Positions 26,912 through 35,655 of a stretch of 64,000 nt of DNA are shown piece by piece. The stretch's first letter is position 1; every line of letters starts with the position of its first letter. Made by a program: the position numbers and the translations under genes. The stretch is from positions 1 to 64,000 of the forward strand of contig CAKZLB010000040.1 of assembly GCA_937124965.1 (NCBI GenBank), in the 5' to 3' direction. Source of the stretch: an uncultured Bacteroidota bacterium. GTDB lineage: Bacteria > Bacteroidota > Bacteroidia > NS11-12g > UBA9320. The notes beneath the pieces were generated by a model. The model was not told the origin of the DNA, ran no database searches, and worked only from the letters and a program-made list of their open reading frames with translations.

Positions 26912-27688
26912 CTATTTATATGGTATTGATTTTAATATATGGGAAATTGCCTCTAACCGTGCAGTCGATTTTTTATTAGCATCAATGATATTCCAAGGCG
27001 CGTGTTCCGTATCCGTTTCCGCAAACATTTTGGTTTTGTACGCTGTATACTCATCCCAAAGGGCCTGTGCTTTTTCATCTACTGGAGTCATTTTCCATTG
27101 TTTTAGAGGACTGTTTTTGATCTCTTTAAACCGTCTTGCTTGTTCCTGCTTAGAAATGGAAAAATAAAACTTAATTAAGTACGTATCTGATTGCGTCAAC
27201 ATCTTCTCAAAATTATTTACTTGAGACATAAATGTGTTGTACTCTGTTTCAGTACAAAAACCATTCACAGGCTCAACGACTGCTCTGTTGTACCAACTTC
27301 TATCGAAAAATACAATCTCACCTGGTTTGGGTAGTTCGTTGATATAACGTTGAAAAAACCATTGATGTCGCTCGTCGGATGTAGGTATATTTAACGCTAC
27401 AATTTTGAAGTGTCGTGGGTTAATATGTTGTGTAATTCTTCGAATGGCTCCGCCTTTTCCCGCAGCATCTCTTCCTTCGAAAAGAACCACCACTTTTTTG
27501 TTTTCTTTAATTACCCAATGCTGAAGTTTGATTAACTCTTCTTGCTGATTTCTCAAGTTGAAAGCGTATTTAGTTTCTTCCAATGCTTTGGAAATGTCGG
27601 TATTTTTATTTCGCAGCAAAGCGTACAATCCTTGTTTAGAATTAAGCATTGCAACTTCCTCTTCTGTTAATGTTTGTTTTGTCATCAT
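26912..27688 (-). CDS. ppk2: Polyphosphate kinase 2 family protein (copy 1)
   Basis: I choose ATG at 27688 over the TTG two codons earlier; this gives a 258-aa product. It shows the PPK2 motifs: Walker A in EGRDAAGKGGAIRR, Walker B-like FFDRSWYNRAVVEPV, and lid arginines in QEQARRFKEIKNSPLKQWKM. PPK2 enzymes transfer phosphate from polyphosphate to ADP, GDP or AMP, or the reverse. The single-domain form fits the nucleoside-diphosphate type, but this is not certain. The start lies six bases after the stop of copy 2, so the two are co-transcribed. Confidence 0.9.
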   Translation of the reverse strand: MMTKQTLTEEEVAMLNSKQGLYALLRNKNTDISKALEETKYAFNLRNQQEELIKLQHWVIKENKKVVVLFEGRDAAGKGGAIRRITQHINPRHFKIVALNIPTSDERHQWFFQRYINELPKPGEIVFFDRSWYNRAVVEPVNGFCTETEYNTFMSQVNNFEKMLTQSDTYLIKFYFSISKQEQARRFKEIKNSPLKQWKMTPVDEKAQALWDEYTAYKTKMFAETDTEHAPWNIIDANKKSTARLEAISHILKSIPYK

Positions 27689-27694
27689 GTTCAA

Positions 27695-28543
27695 TTAAAT
27701 GTCAATTTGAATAGCACTTCGATGGTATCTCATAATCACGTTTGGATCTGGGAGTAAAGAAATATCCGATTCCCCTTTTTTATCGTAATCAAATAAGGAT
27801 AGAACATATCGCATGCTTTCTAAACGAGCTTCCTTTTTGTTGTTGGTTTTGACGATTACCCATGGACTGAAATTCGTATGGGTTTTGCTGAACATTTGTT
27901 CTTTAAAATGCGTGTACTTATCCCAAAGTTTCTGACCTTCCATGTCTACTGGACTGAACTTCCAGCGTTTTAGTGGGTTGCTTAATCGAGCATCAAAACG
28001 TTTTTTTTGCTCTTCTTTTGAAATTGAAAACCAAAACTTGATAATTATCAAATTGTCTTCATACAGTAAGTGCTCAAATTCAGGTACTTGAACCATAAAC
28101 TTATCATACTGTTCATCACTACAAAAACCCATAACCGGTTCTACAACAGCGCGGTTGTACCAGCTTCTGTCAAAAAAGACAATTTCTCCAGGATTTGGCA
28201 AAACCTTTATGTATCGTCTAAAGTACCACTGTCCACGTTCTACTTCCGTAGGTCTGGATAGTGCTACAACACGCGAAGTTCTTGGATTTAAGTGTTCTTT
28301 GAATCGTTTTATGGAGCCGCCTTTTCCCGCTGCATCTCGTCCTTCGAATATGATTGCTACTCGTTTGCCTTTATTGGCAATCCATTGTTGCAGATTCACG
28401 AATTCAGCTTGTAGCATAGATAGCTCAGCTTCGTATTTAAGTTTGTTTAAGGTTTTTTTGACTGGAAGACCAATTTTCTCTCCAATTTCAATGAGGTCTT
28501 TCCTCGTTTTTGCATTTATCAACTGCTCTGCGGTAAAACTCAT
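27695..28543 (-). CDS. ppk2: Polyphosphate kinase 2 family protein (copy 2)
   Basis: The 282-aa protein has Walker A in FEGRDAAGKGGSIKRF (67-80), FFDRSWYNRAVVEPV (~123-137) and the lid segment KEEQKKRFDARLSNPLKRWK. It is clearly homologous to the next gene, with about 20 extra N-terminal residues. Both copies keep all visible catalytic residues, so neither looks decayed. The pair may differ in nucleotide choice (for example one for AMP or one for diphosphates) or form a hetero-oligomer. This gene comes first in the two-gene operon. Confidence 0.9.
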   Translation of the reverse strand: MSFTAEQLINAKTRKDLIEIGEKIGLPVKKTLNKLKYEAELSMLQAEFVNLQQWIANKGKRVAIIFEGRDAAGKGGSIKRFKEHLNPRTSRVVALSRPTEVERGQWYFRRYIKVLPNPGEIVFFDRSWYNRAVVEPVMGFCSDEQYDKFMVQVPEFEHLLYEDNLIIIKFWFSISKEEQKKRFDARLSNPLKRWKFSPVDMEGQKLWDKYTHFKEQMFSKTHTNFSPWVIVKTNNKKEARLESMRYVLSLFDYDKKGESDISLLPDPNVIMRYHRSAIQIDI

Positions 28544-28763
28544 TCAGTGTACTTATTTGTTTAATTCTATTTTGTAAAAAGTGAAACGTCAAATAAAACA
28601 CAACTACAATGACTTAAGGAATTATGACTCAGTCAATATGTTATGCAATTTTGATAGTTTTAGATGTCGAAGTTACAAATAGTTCAAGTCGGCAAAGTGA
28701 AACCAGAAATGATATCCATCATGCTTTATTACATAGTTTATCATGTTTTTAAGGCTTCAATCA

Positions 28764-29297
28764 TCATTTCGACGAAATTCTCTCACCATAGGTATTGATC
28801 GTAAACCAGGTACTACTTTTCATACTCGTATGTTCTCCAGAAGACATTAACTCACAATCATAAGTAACCTGAGCTTTGCCATCGTTAAACTGATTTGCAC
28901 ATGCAAATTGAGGTTTAATAATGACCTTACCTTCGGCATTTGCAAAACCAATTTTGTTGTTTACAATAATTCTAAAAAGACCATCAGAAAGTCTATCTGG
29001 ACCCATGTCTGACCAATAAACATAAAACAATAATTTTCCTAAATTGTCGAGTGCTAAACATTGTCCATTTGTGTCTTGGACTATTGCCATTTTATCAGCG
29101 GTATCCGTATAGCAATAGAAATATCTACCAATCGAGATAATTGTGTCGCCATGTTGGTTTATATAACCAGATGGTGAACCTAATTCGCAAATTTCCTCAG
29201 TACAAATCCGAAATAAAGAGTCTTGCGATTGTTGTCCATAAGCCATTGAAAAGGCACCAGTTATTACAAACACAAAAAAGAAAAATGCATTTTTCAT
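28764..29297 (-). CDS. Exported WG-repeat protein
   Basis: A 177-aa protein with a signal peptide (KNAFFFFVFVITGAFSMAYG). It carries at least one good WG-type repeat, IGFANAEGKVIIKPQFACAN. A weaker one comes earlier (SGYINQHGDTIISIG). Two to three Cys are spread along it. WG repeats are thought to make small beta structures in envelope proteins; their function is poorly known. It is 3 bp downstream of the 121-aa membrane protein gene, so the two are probably one transcript. Confidence 0.7.
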   Translation of the reverse strand: MKNAFFFFVFVITGAFSMAYGQQSQDSLFRICTEEICELGSPSGYINQHGDTIISIGRYFYCYTDTADKMAIVQDTNGQCLALDNLGKLLFYVYWSDMGPDRLSDGLFRIIVNNKIGFANAEGKVIIKPQFACANQFNDGKAQVTYDCELMSSGEHTSMKSSTWFTINTYGERISSK

Positions 29298-29300
29298 GAA

Positions 29301-29666
29301 TTATTTCAGTTCTATCGCGTCTAGTTTTGTTTTAAGTTCTAAGTACGATCTTCCAATATCATGTCTCCAAACTTTTAATGCGTTTTCAATGCGTTCCTTC
29401 GCCTCATACAATTCAATTTTCGCTTGTTTTTGTGACCCAAGTAACATTGGCCAAAAGATCGGAATCAATAAATGTAAACCCATAACCAACCAAGAGATTT
29501 TGTACTGTTTTTGTTCAGAAGCAAGTTCCGTAATGGCATTTCGTAGATAGAGCTCTTTTGCCTTTTGAATTTCAGCATTGTCGAGTCCTTCGAGTCTTGC
29601 AAAAAATAGTGATAGTGACTCAGGAGTCATTAGATTAGATAAGGTGTCTTTGTTCTTGTTAGCCAT
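29301..29666 (-). CDS. Small membrane protein of unknown function
   Basis: A 121-aa protein with charged helical ends and one hydrophobic helix near 58-77 (SWLVMGLHLLIPIFWPMLLG). The C-terminal half is a helical, possibly coiled-coil segment (KQAKIELYEAKERIENALKV). I do not recognise it. It precedes the WG-repeat protein gene by 3 bp. Together these could be a small envelope pair. Confidence 0.55.
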   Translation of the reverse strand: MANKNKDTLSNLMTPESLSLFFARLEGLDNAEIQKAKELYLRNAITELASEQKQYKISWLVMGLHLLIPIFWPMLLGSQKQAKIELYEAKERIENALKVWRHDIGRSYLELKTKLDAIELK

Positions 29667-29792
29667 TGTTAGTTACAAACACATTTCTTGTAAAAGTAAG
29701 AATATTTTTCAGTTTGTGTTTCTAATAACCGTCTCTCGGAGTTCGTTTAATAAACTACATTTTCTATTTAATCAATTGATTGAATTACCGAC

Positions 29793-30326
29793 TCATAGTG
29801 ACTTGTAGCCCGTGTTGACCCAAACAATCGCTACTATCACACCAATAAATCCTCCTAATAAAGCACCCCAAATTGAACCACCGACCCAAGCATACCGAAG
29901 CATCTGTTTGGTTTCAGTTGGCACTTTATAAAACGCTGCTCGGTAAAATTCTGGGCTTAATGCTGCCAGTCCCATAGCAATGAGGCCACCTAATGTCCAG
30001 CATATGTATACGACCAAAACAGTTTTAAGTATGTGTGTTAACGCCAACGAATACGGCGCCTGTCCTTTCCATATTACCAAAAGACTGATTGTGAAAATAA
30101 GTGAAAATAGTATCCCATAAATCAAGCCTTCAAAAATACCTTGAGCAATAGATGCGGACCAAATACTGGTAAATTCCCATCCCAGAATATTTTGGTAGTA
30201 TTGTGGACTAACGTACCCGTTTATTGCGTTGGTGGAGGCACCGATAAATCCTCCGCAAAAAATACACGTGATGAGTATCTTAATTAATGGACCTACGGGT
30301 GAAATGAGTTTAGATGGTTTGTTCAC
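29793..30326 (-). CDS. Four-helix membrane protein of unknown function
   Basis: A 177-aa protein with about four hydrophobic segments (ILITCIFCGGFIGASTNAI, then GLIYGILFSLIFTISLLVIW, then VLVVYICWTLGGLIAMGLAA, then IWGALLGGFIGVIVAIVWV). Glycine-rich helices suggest tight packing. GTG at 30326 is the best start because a stop lies four codons upstream and no ATG intervenes. It follows 30336-30809 by 9 bp. Function unknown. Confidence 0.6.
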   Translation of the reverse strand: MNKPSKLISPVGPLIKILITCIFCGGFIGASTNAINGYVSPQYYQNILGWEFTSIWSASIAQGIFEGLIYGILFSLIFTISLLVIWKGQAPYSLALTHILKTVLVVYICWTLGGLIAMGLAALSPEFYRAAFYKVPTETKQMLRYAWVGGSIWGALLGGFIGVIVAIVWVNTGYKSL

Positions 30327-30335
30327 TTGTACAAA

Positions 30336-30809
30336 TTAAATATCTTGCGACGTTGAAGAAAATATCAATTCCAAGGTGTTGTCTAAAAAAATACCAGTTC
30401 TGAAATCGTTTTGAAATTGCTCCCATGATTTTATAAAGACATGCTTATTCTCTGAGTCTTTAATTGGATTAGGGAACTTGGTTAGATCAGTTTTATATTT
30501 CATTGGCATATCGGATGGTGTTATATTGTATTGATTTTTAAGGTATTGCAATAAGGTGTCTAAAGTAGCGAATGAGTATAAATAATTCTCCAAAAGATTT
30601 TCGCCATACAAATCTAAGCCGAATGAAATCCACTCCAAATCTAACTCGTACTTGTTATTTCGTGTATCAAAGATGATGCTTTTTCCTAAAACCATTCCTG
30701 AATAATTACTGAGATTTTCGTAACCAAGTAGAATACTTCCGCTAACTTGTTTAGCAATATAATCTTCTAGTTTTTGAAGTGATTGGAAATATTCGTTCTG
30801 AGACTTCAT
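30336..30809 (-). CDS. Hypothetical cytoplasmic protein
   Basis: A 157-aa soluble protein with no signal or membrane segment. It starts with a helical stretch (YFQSLQKLEDYIAKQ) and has an aromatic middle (WISFGLDLYGENLLENYLYS). I recognise no family; its size and composition resemble small immunity-like or SUKH-like proteins, but no diagnostic motif supports that. It lies between an MDR oxidoreductase gene (4 bp upstream) and a membrane protein gene (9 bp downstream), all on the minus strand. Confidence 0.55.
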   Translation of the reverse strand: MKSQNEYFQSLQKLEDYIAKQVSGSILLGYENLSNYSGMVLGKSIIFDTRNNKYELDLEWISFGLDLYGENLLENYLYSFATLDTLLQYLKNQYNITPSDMPMKYKTDLTKFPNPIKDSENKHVFIKSWEQFQNDFRTGIFLDNTLELIFSSTSQDI

Positions 30810-30813
30810 AAAG

Positions 30814-31767
30814 TTATTCTTCCTCCCAAACCATTGCTACTTTGCCACGAGTTCGCATGTCTTCAATGTAGCCGACTGCCTCCGGAATCTGCTTGTATGG
30901 AAACGTTTTTTCAATATGAACTTTAAGCTTACCTGTGTCCATGAACGAAGCTAACTTTTTTAAATCTTTGCTATTAGGCTTAGCTGTAAACTGTATTAAT
31001 TCATATTTGCTAACAACCGACGATAACAAAACTTTCATCATATGCAGCATAGTGGTAAAACCAATTAACACACCACGTTTACCTAAACGTTTAAAGTCCT
31101 TAAATCGTAGATTTCCATGAGTATCTAAAACCAAGTCATAGGTTTCATTATGGTCGTTGATGTTTTCTTTATCGTACGCAATAACCTTATCAGCTCCAAG
31201 ACTTTTAACAAACTCAACGTTTTTACTTGAGCACACAGCTGTTACCGTGGCACCGTAAATCTTCGCAATTTGAACCGCAAAGTGACCTACACCACCCGAA
31301 GACCCATTTATAAAAACCGATTGACCTTTTTGAATGTTCCCATGTTGAACAATAGCTTGAAATGCAGTGACGCCTGCGATTGGGGTACATGCTAAATCTT
31401 TGTAATTTAATGCATCAGGAATCAGCGCACACACCGTAGAGGGAACACAAACATACTCGGCAAATGCCCCTGCTTGCAGCGATTCTCCAAACACTCGATC
31501 GCCAATCACAAATGGTTCTACATTGTTTCCAACTTCTTTCACAATACCTGAAAAATCCGCCCCTAAAATGTTGTACTTGGGTTTAAACAAACCAAATGAA
31601 AACCGTGCAAAAAAGGGCTTACCGCGCAGAATGTGCCAATCAGCTGGATTTGCGGAATTGGCTTTAACGCGAATCAGTAGATGCCCATCTTTAACTGTTG
31701 GTTTCTCAACCTCTTCCATGGATAAAACTTCGGGACCTCCGTAGGAATATTTGGTAAATGCTTTCAT
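30814..31767 (-). CDS. NAD(P)-dependent MDR oxidoreductase (quinone reductase-like)
   Basis: The 317-aa protein has the zinc-free MDR pattern: DGHLLIRVKANSANPADWHI and GADFSGIVKEVGNNV in the GroES-like half, and INGSSGGVGHFAVQIAKIYG in the Rossmann half. It is paralogous to 5641-6618. The product should reduce an unidentified small molecule with NAD(P)H in the cytosol. It is the first gene of a close cluster with the two unknown genes below it. It shares no obvious pathway with them. Confidence 0.85.
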   Translation of the reverse strand: MKAFTKYSYGGPEVLSMEEVEKPTVKDGHLLIRVKANSANPADWHILRGKPFFARFSFGLFKPKYNILGADFSGIVKEVGNNVEPFVIGDRVFGESLQAGAFAEYVCVPSTVCALIPDALNYKDLACTPIAGVTAFQAIVQHGNIQKGQSVFINGSSGGVGHFAVQIAKIYGATVTAVCSSKNVEFVKSLGADKVIAYDKENINDHNETYDLVLDTHGNLRFKDFKRLGKRGVLIGFTTMLHMMKVLLSSVVSKYELIQFTAKPNSKDLKKLASFMDTGKLKVHIEKTFPYKQIPEAVGYIEDMRTRGKVAMVWEEE

Positions 31768-31800
31768 ATTATTGGTTACAAATGATGTATTGCGGTGATT

Positions 31801-32616
31801 TTAATAACACGCCCATGCAAAGGCTAATTCTGATGGATTATCTGGACTTTGGGTCAAATGAGCAATGCCAGAATCTCCAAACATATATGGAATATTGACT
31901 TCACTGTCTATTTGAAAAAATAATTCCATTTGAGCGTTGGTTCGTCTATCATTAGGATACTCTTCACCTTGAACCCAAAATGGCCATCCAAAGAGTTTGT
32001 CACCCTGAATAGTCTGACCAATCTCATGTTCATCCAAATAATCGAACAATTCTTCTGAAATTTCATAGTCAAAACCTAACGAATCCCACTCTTCATTAAT
32101 TGGGTAATCATCTTTTGCTGTCCATCCTGTAATCTCTTTTTCTTCATACACTTCATCAATGGTTGGCTTAATCAATGAACTAGGTTTTCCAATTTCAATT
32201 TTTCTACAACATACTGATTTTGAAAATGGGAGGTATGCTTCTAAATCTATTTCACAATGCTCAGGCTCGTAGCTTGTACAATAAAACACTTGAACAAGAC
32301 CATTTTCCTTTTTGTGAGGAAGTTCATCGAGATTAAGTTGCAAAAACAGCTGCATATTCTTTTTACAATTCGGACAAACAGGCCAATCAGTTTCATCACG
32401 CAAATAGGGATATCCACCAAACTTGCTAGTTGTAGAAAATGAACGGTCAACAACCTCAGTGTTAGGGATGTAAGCAACCCGTTTGTGTTTTTCAATTTTA
32501 GTCAAGAAATCCTGAGCTTCGGCAGCAAGCTTTTTCGAGTCCACCACATTTTTACGCTCTTTGTGGTCGTCTTTAGGCTCATTATTCTTACCAAACAAAT
32601 TTGAAAAAAATCCCAT
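31801..32616 (-). CDS. DUF1963 (YwqG-like) protein
   Basis: A 271-aa cytoplasmic protein. The DUF1963 core is visible as SKFGGYPYLRDETDWPVCPN, then QLFLQLNLDELPH, and LFGWPFWVQGEEYP near the end. A CPNC pair and further Cys (FYCTSYEPEHC, SVCC) could bind a metal. DUF1963 proteins are widespread, often near toxin or immunity genes, with no proven function. It is transcribed alone or with the MDR gene 33 bp downstream. Confidence 0.82.
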   Translation of the reverse strand: MGFFSNLFGKNNEPKDDHKERKNVVDSKKLAAEAQDFLTKIEKHKRVAYIPNTEVVDRSFSTTSKFGGYPYLRDETDWPVCPNCKKNMQLFLQLNLDELPHKKENGLVQVFYCTSYEPEHCEIDLEAYLPFSKSVCCRKIEIGKPSSLIKPTIDEVYEEKEITGWTAKDDYPINEEWDSLGFDYEISEELFDYLDEHEIGQTIQGDKLFGWPFWVQGEEYPNDRRTNAQMELFFQIDSEVNIPYMFGDSGIAHLTQSPDNPSELAFAWACY

Positions 32617-32717
32617 ATCTTTTATTTTATTCAGAACAATAATCGCATCGAAAATACATGTTTTGGTTACGCATAGACCATCAGCTGTAATTTTTTGATG
32701 AATCGTTGGTTAAAAAT

Positions 32718-33257
32718 CTACGAAATGAACGATTCTTGGTGCAATTCCCATCTGTTAACCTTTTGTTCAAAGTTGATTGATCCTGGGATAGTGGTGTATG
32801 TTTTAGACAGTGTAAAGCCTAATTTCTTTAAAGTTTTGTTGGGAGCATTATTGTGAGCGAATGGTTCACAAACAAGTTTTTGTAATTTAAGATGATTAAA
32901 AAAGTAGGGGAGAGACATACAAAATAATTCTGAACCAATTCCTTTTTGTCGATTTTCTTGATGCCAGATATGAAGATGTATTTTAGCCTCTTCACCGAAG
33001 CGAATATTATTGACATTGCAATGTCCGACAGCTTTCCCATTTAACTCCCAGATCATCGCGTAAGACGTTTTCTCATGGTAGTTGCAGTTTAGCTGATAAG
33101 TCAACATTTGCGTTAACTCATTTCGACTTGGCACTTTTTCTAAATCTACACCCATGCTCATTAAAAACTCTGGATCACAGTTTAGCCAATAGTCGGCTAT
33201 TAACTGAATGTCTTGACTTTCAATTTCACGAACGGTTGCGATAAAGGAATTAGGCAT
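32718..33257 (-). CDS. GNAT family N-acetyltransferase
   Basis: A 179-aa protein with the GNAT fold. Acetyl-CoA is bound by the loop in ENRQKGIGSELF (the R-x-x-G-x-G pattern). Downstream helices follow (KLQKLVCEPFAHNNAPNKTL, then KKLGF). This transfers acetyl from acetyl-CoA to an amine; the acceptor is unknown. It lies 12 bp downstream of the exported protein gene at 33270 on the same strand. Confidence 0.87.
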   Translation of the reverse strand: MPNSFIATVREIESQDIQLIADYWLNCDPEFLMSMGVDLEKVPSRNELTQMLTYQLNCNYHEKTSYAMIWELNGKAVGHCNVNNIRFGEEAKIHLHIWHQENRQKGIGSELFCMSLPYFFNHLKLQKLVCEPFAHNNAPNKTLKKLGFTLSKTYTTIPGSINFEQKVNRWELHQESFIS

Positions 33258-33269
33258 TTTTGGAATTAC

Positions 33270-33803
33270 TTATTCAAATTTAACATAGTCTAGTTTTATC
33301 ACTGACGATAGTTTACCATTAAAGTAAATCGTCTTTTTCGTTAACTTGTCCGCTACATTGTACGAAAAGTTCTCTACTTTCATGTTGCCATTTTTATACG
33401 TGTAGTGACAGCTAATAGGTTCTCCATCAGGTCTTAATGTTTTACATACGGAGATCGGCGGAGCCCAATAGACTTGCGCTTTTGTCCAAAACGGATAGTT
33501 ATATTTAGAGCTTTTCAGATTATGGAATTTGTCGTATTGAAACACGTACGATGCGTATTCAGAATAGTTATTTGTGAAGCTAAATCGTTTTTCAATTAAG
33601 TCACCCTCTTTGCTATAAAGCAGTTGATAATTTAAAACGGTATCCACTGGTTGCCCCGATGAATCATAGCGTATTGTATATTCTTTTATTTCCTGAATAC
33701 TATCCTTCGCAATGTCATAATAGTCATAGTTGGTTTCTTGACCATATGAATTGCACCATACGGATGGGAACACTAGCAGAAAGAGAATTAATCTAGGTTT
33801 CAT
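33270..33803 (-). CDS. Exported protein of unknown function
   Basis: I start at the internal ATG at 33803 (MKPRLILFLLVFPSVW), giving 177 aa with a clear signal peptide; the longer frame begins with a TTG and puts nine extra residues before it. The mature part resembles RHS-like or MORN-like beta repeats (YTIRYDSSGQPVDT, then YSKEGDLIEKRFSF, then YTYKNGNMKVENFSY). No certain family. It probably sits in the periplasm or on the outer membrane. Confidence 0.55.
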   Translation of the reverse strand: MKPRLILFLLVFPSVWCNSYGQETNYDYYDIAKDSIQEIKEYTIRYDSSGQPVDTVLNYQLLYSKEGDLIEKRFSFTNNYSEYASYVFQYDKFHNLKSSKYNYPFWTKAQVYWAPPISVCKTLRPDGEPISCHYTYKNGNMKVENFSYNVADKLTKKTIYFNGKLSSVIKLDYVKFE

Positions 33804-33899
33804 AATACGTTGAACGAGAGACTTGTTCAAAATTATATCAATTAACTTCTAAACGTTGATCAGGCTTGATGATTGATTGAATGACATCTCTCAAAGAAA

Positions 33900-34448
33900 T
33901 CACCAATCTAAAAATTGAAACTCTTTTTTTAGCTTTTGATTAAATTTTAGTTTTTGACCATTTTCTTTATAAAACCTCCAAGATCGATCTGGGTAAAAGA
34001 TATATTTTGAACTCTTACAACCACCAGAGCCGAGCCTCGTATGTACACTTTTAACGTTATAATCGCCAAAGGCTTTAATCGTACCATTTTTGTGATAATA
34101 GTACCAAGTACCATGTTTTATCAAATAGTACTTTTGAATCGCTTTAGTGCTACAGAACCAGTACCAATCGACTTGGAATTTACCTTCTGATTTTAGTTGT
34201 CCATTTTCGTAATATTCCTTCCACAAACCTATTTTTAAAGCAGAAATCGTTGAGTCAGCATTGACAAGAAAATGTCCAATTTGATAGGTAGAATCTTCAT
34301 TAGTATAAACAGTATCTAGTTGTTGAATTGCAATATCATTCTCGCCAACTAAAAAACTTATGCTATCATCAATCTCATAATCAAAGTCTTGTGCTAGTGT
34401 AATTGAGTTAACAATCATAAAAAAGAGTGTGAGAGAAAACAATTTCAT
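33900..34448 (-). CDS. Exported MORN-like (YwqK-type) repeat protein
   Basis: The 182-aa protein has a signal peptide (KLFSLTLFFMIVNSITLAQ). Repeats of the G-x-W-x-x-Y-x-x-N-G type are visible (GLWKEYYENGQLKSEGKF, then GTWYYYHKNGTIKAFGDY). A C-terminal variant is WRFYKENGQKLKF. Such repeats are seen in antitoxin-like YwqK and in many Bacteroidota envelope proteins. A CKSSK loop and other Cys are present. Function unknown. It shares no clear operon partner. Confidence 0.72.
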   Translation of the reverse strand: MKLFSLTLFFMIVNSITLAQDFDYEIDDSISFLVGENDIAIQQLDTVYTNEDSTYQIGHFLVNADSTISALKIGLWKEYYENGQLKSEGKFQVDWYWFCSTKAIQKYYLIKHGTWYYYHKNGTIKAFGDYNVKSVHTRLGSGGCKSSKYIFYPDRSWRFYKENGQKLKFNQKLKKEFQFLDW

Positions 34449-34477
34449 TCTAATGAATTGAATTAGATGCTAGTTTA

Positions 34478-35050
34478 TTACTTCTTCCTCCCAATTAACA
34501 AAATCGAATCATCAGCGTCAAACTCCTGGTAGTTTTCCAGCACTAATAAATCAAAATGTTCTTCAAAAAATCCTAATAAAGCCTTTTGAGTATGATACTT
34601 AACATACATTCCTTTAAATGTCTCATCGCCTTCGCCTTTCCAAAACGAATGACAGATTATGCCATTAGGGTTTAACAATTCCTTTTGTCGAAGTATGGAA
34701 GTCTTAAGCTCGTTATCAGTCAAATGATGGAGTACTTTGTTTGAATAGATTCCATCGAATTTGTTGTCAACTTTTAGTGTAGCAGCATCTAACATTATAA
34801 ATTCACCGTTGGGATTTGAAGATTTTAAATGATTTATAAATGCGTTAGAATTATCAGAGCCAGTTACTGAGTATGTTTTATTTAGGATGTTCCAATCAGT
34901 ACCAGGCCCAGACCCAATCTCTAAAAGTGTGGATTTTTTTGGCAAGAATGTTTTCAAGGAAGTAATGAGTTCGTTGCCACTAAAGCCTTCTGCAAGCTTA
35001 ATATATTCGTCTACCGACTCCTTTGTATGATAATATTTTTCTTCTTTCAT
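34478..35050 (-). CDS. Class I SAM-dependent methyltransferase
   Basis: A 190-aa protein with the SAM-binding motif I in LLEIGSGPGTDWNIL (~residues 58-72). An acidic residue in SVTGSDNSNAF and motif IV-like FDGIYSNKVLHHLT follow. This matches the Methyltransf_11/25 type. The methyl acceptor is not predictable. It lies 32 bp downstream of the DUF1572 gene on the same strand. Confidence 0.87.
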   Translation of the reverse strand: MKEEKYYHTKESVDEYIKLAEGFSGNELITSLKTFLPKKSTLLEIGSGPGTDWNILNKTYSVTGSDNSNAFINHLKSSNPNGEFIMLDAATLKVDNKFDGIYSNKVLHHLTDNELKTSILRQKELLNPNGIICHSFWKGEGDETFKGMYVKYHTQKALLGFFEEHFDLLVLENYQEFDADDSILLIGRKK

Positions 35051-35082
35051 AATTCACGAATAATCGTTGTAATCTATTGACA

Positions 35083-35655
35083 TTAAAGATCTTCAGTAAA
35101 ATGCTTTTGTGATTTTGGTTTTGAAAATTTCTCTGCATTATAAATGGACGATTTTCCCCTTGGAATCGACAATGATTCCCAGTGTTCACCGCTTAGAACT
35201 TTACCTAAAAAGACCATTTGACCAACATGATAACTGTAATGGCTCAATTGCCTATTAACGGCCTCAGGAATTGTATGACCCATGTTCCGTATATACACTA
35301 ATTCACTAAAGTTATTTTCGTTGATTGAGTCAATAGCATTAAATAAACATTGCCATCCTTGGTTCCAGCGTTTAAGTACCTCTGATCGACTATTCAAGTC
35401 TTCTAGTTCAAATTCTGCTTCGCGATTTCGCCACTCTTTTTCACCATCCGTGGTCCAGAAATCTGTCCATCGAGATAATTGATTACCAGCTATGTGCTTA
35501 GCAATTATTGCAATTGAATTTGTTTCTGGTTCTAACTCTTCAAAAAGTTGCTCATCTGACACTTGATTCATCGTTTTATCTCCAAGCGATTTGTAATATT
35601 CAAACTGCTTTTTGACACTGGTCAAATATTGATTTATAATGCTATTATTATCCAT
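35083..35655 (-). CDS. DUF1572 / DinB-like protein
   Basis: I choose ATG at 35655 (MDNNSIIN), which overlaps the Nnr stop by eight bases; an ATG at 35667 would overlap by twenty. The 190-aa product has the DinB-like four-helix pattern: AKHIAGNQLSRW, then GHTIPEAVNRQLSHYSYHVG. The His residues in KHIAGN and HYSYH sit where the DinB family binds metal. Relatives include thiol-dependent transferases; a substrate is not known. Coupled to nnr by the overlap. Confidence 0.8.
   Translation of the reverse strand: MDNNSIINQYLTSVKKQFEYYKSLGDKTMNQVSDEQLFEELEPETNSIAIIAKHIAGNQLSRWTDFWTTDGEKEWRNREAEFELEDLNSRSEVLKRWNQGWQCLFNAIDSINENNFSELVYIRNMGHTIPEAVNRQLSHYSYHVGQMVFLGKVLSGEHWESLSIPRGKSSIYNAEKFSKPKSQKHFTEDL

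Noticed and set aside
26307-28543. Whole defence island around the orphan immunity gene and PPK2 pair
   Set aside because: PPK2 proteins are metabolic and no defence gene sits beside them, so no defence system is claimed.
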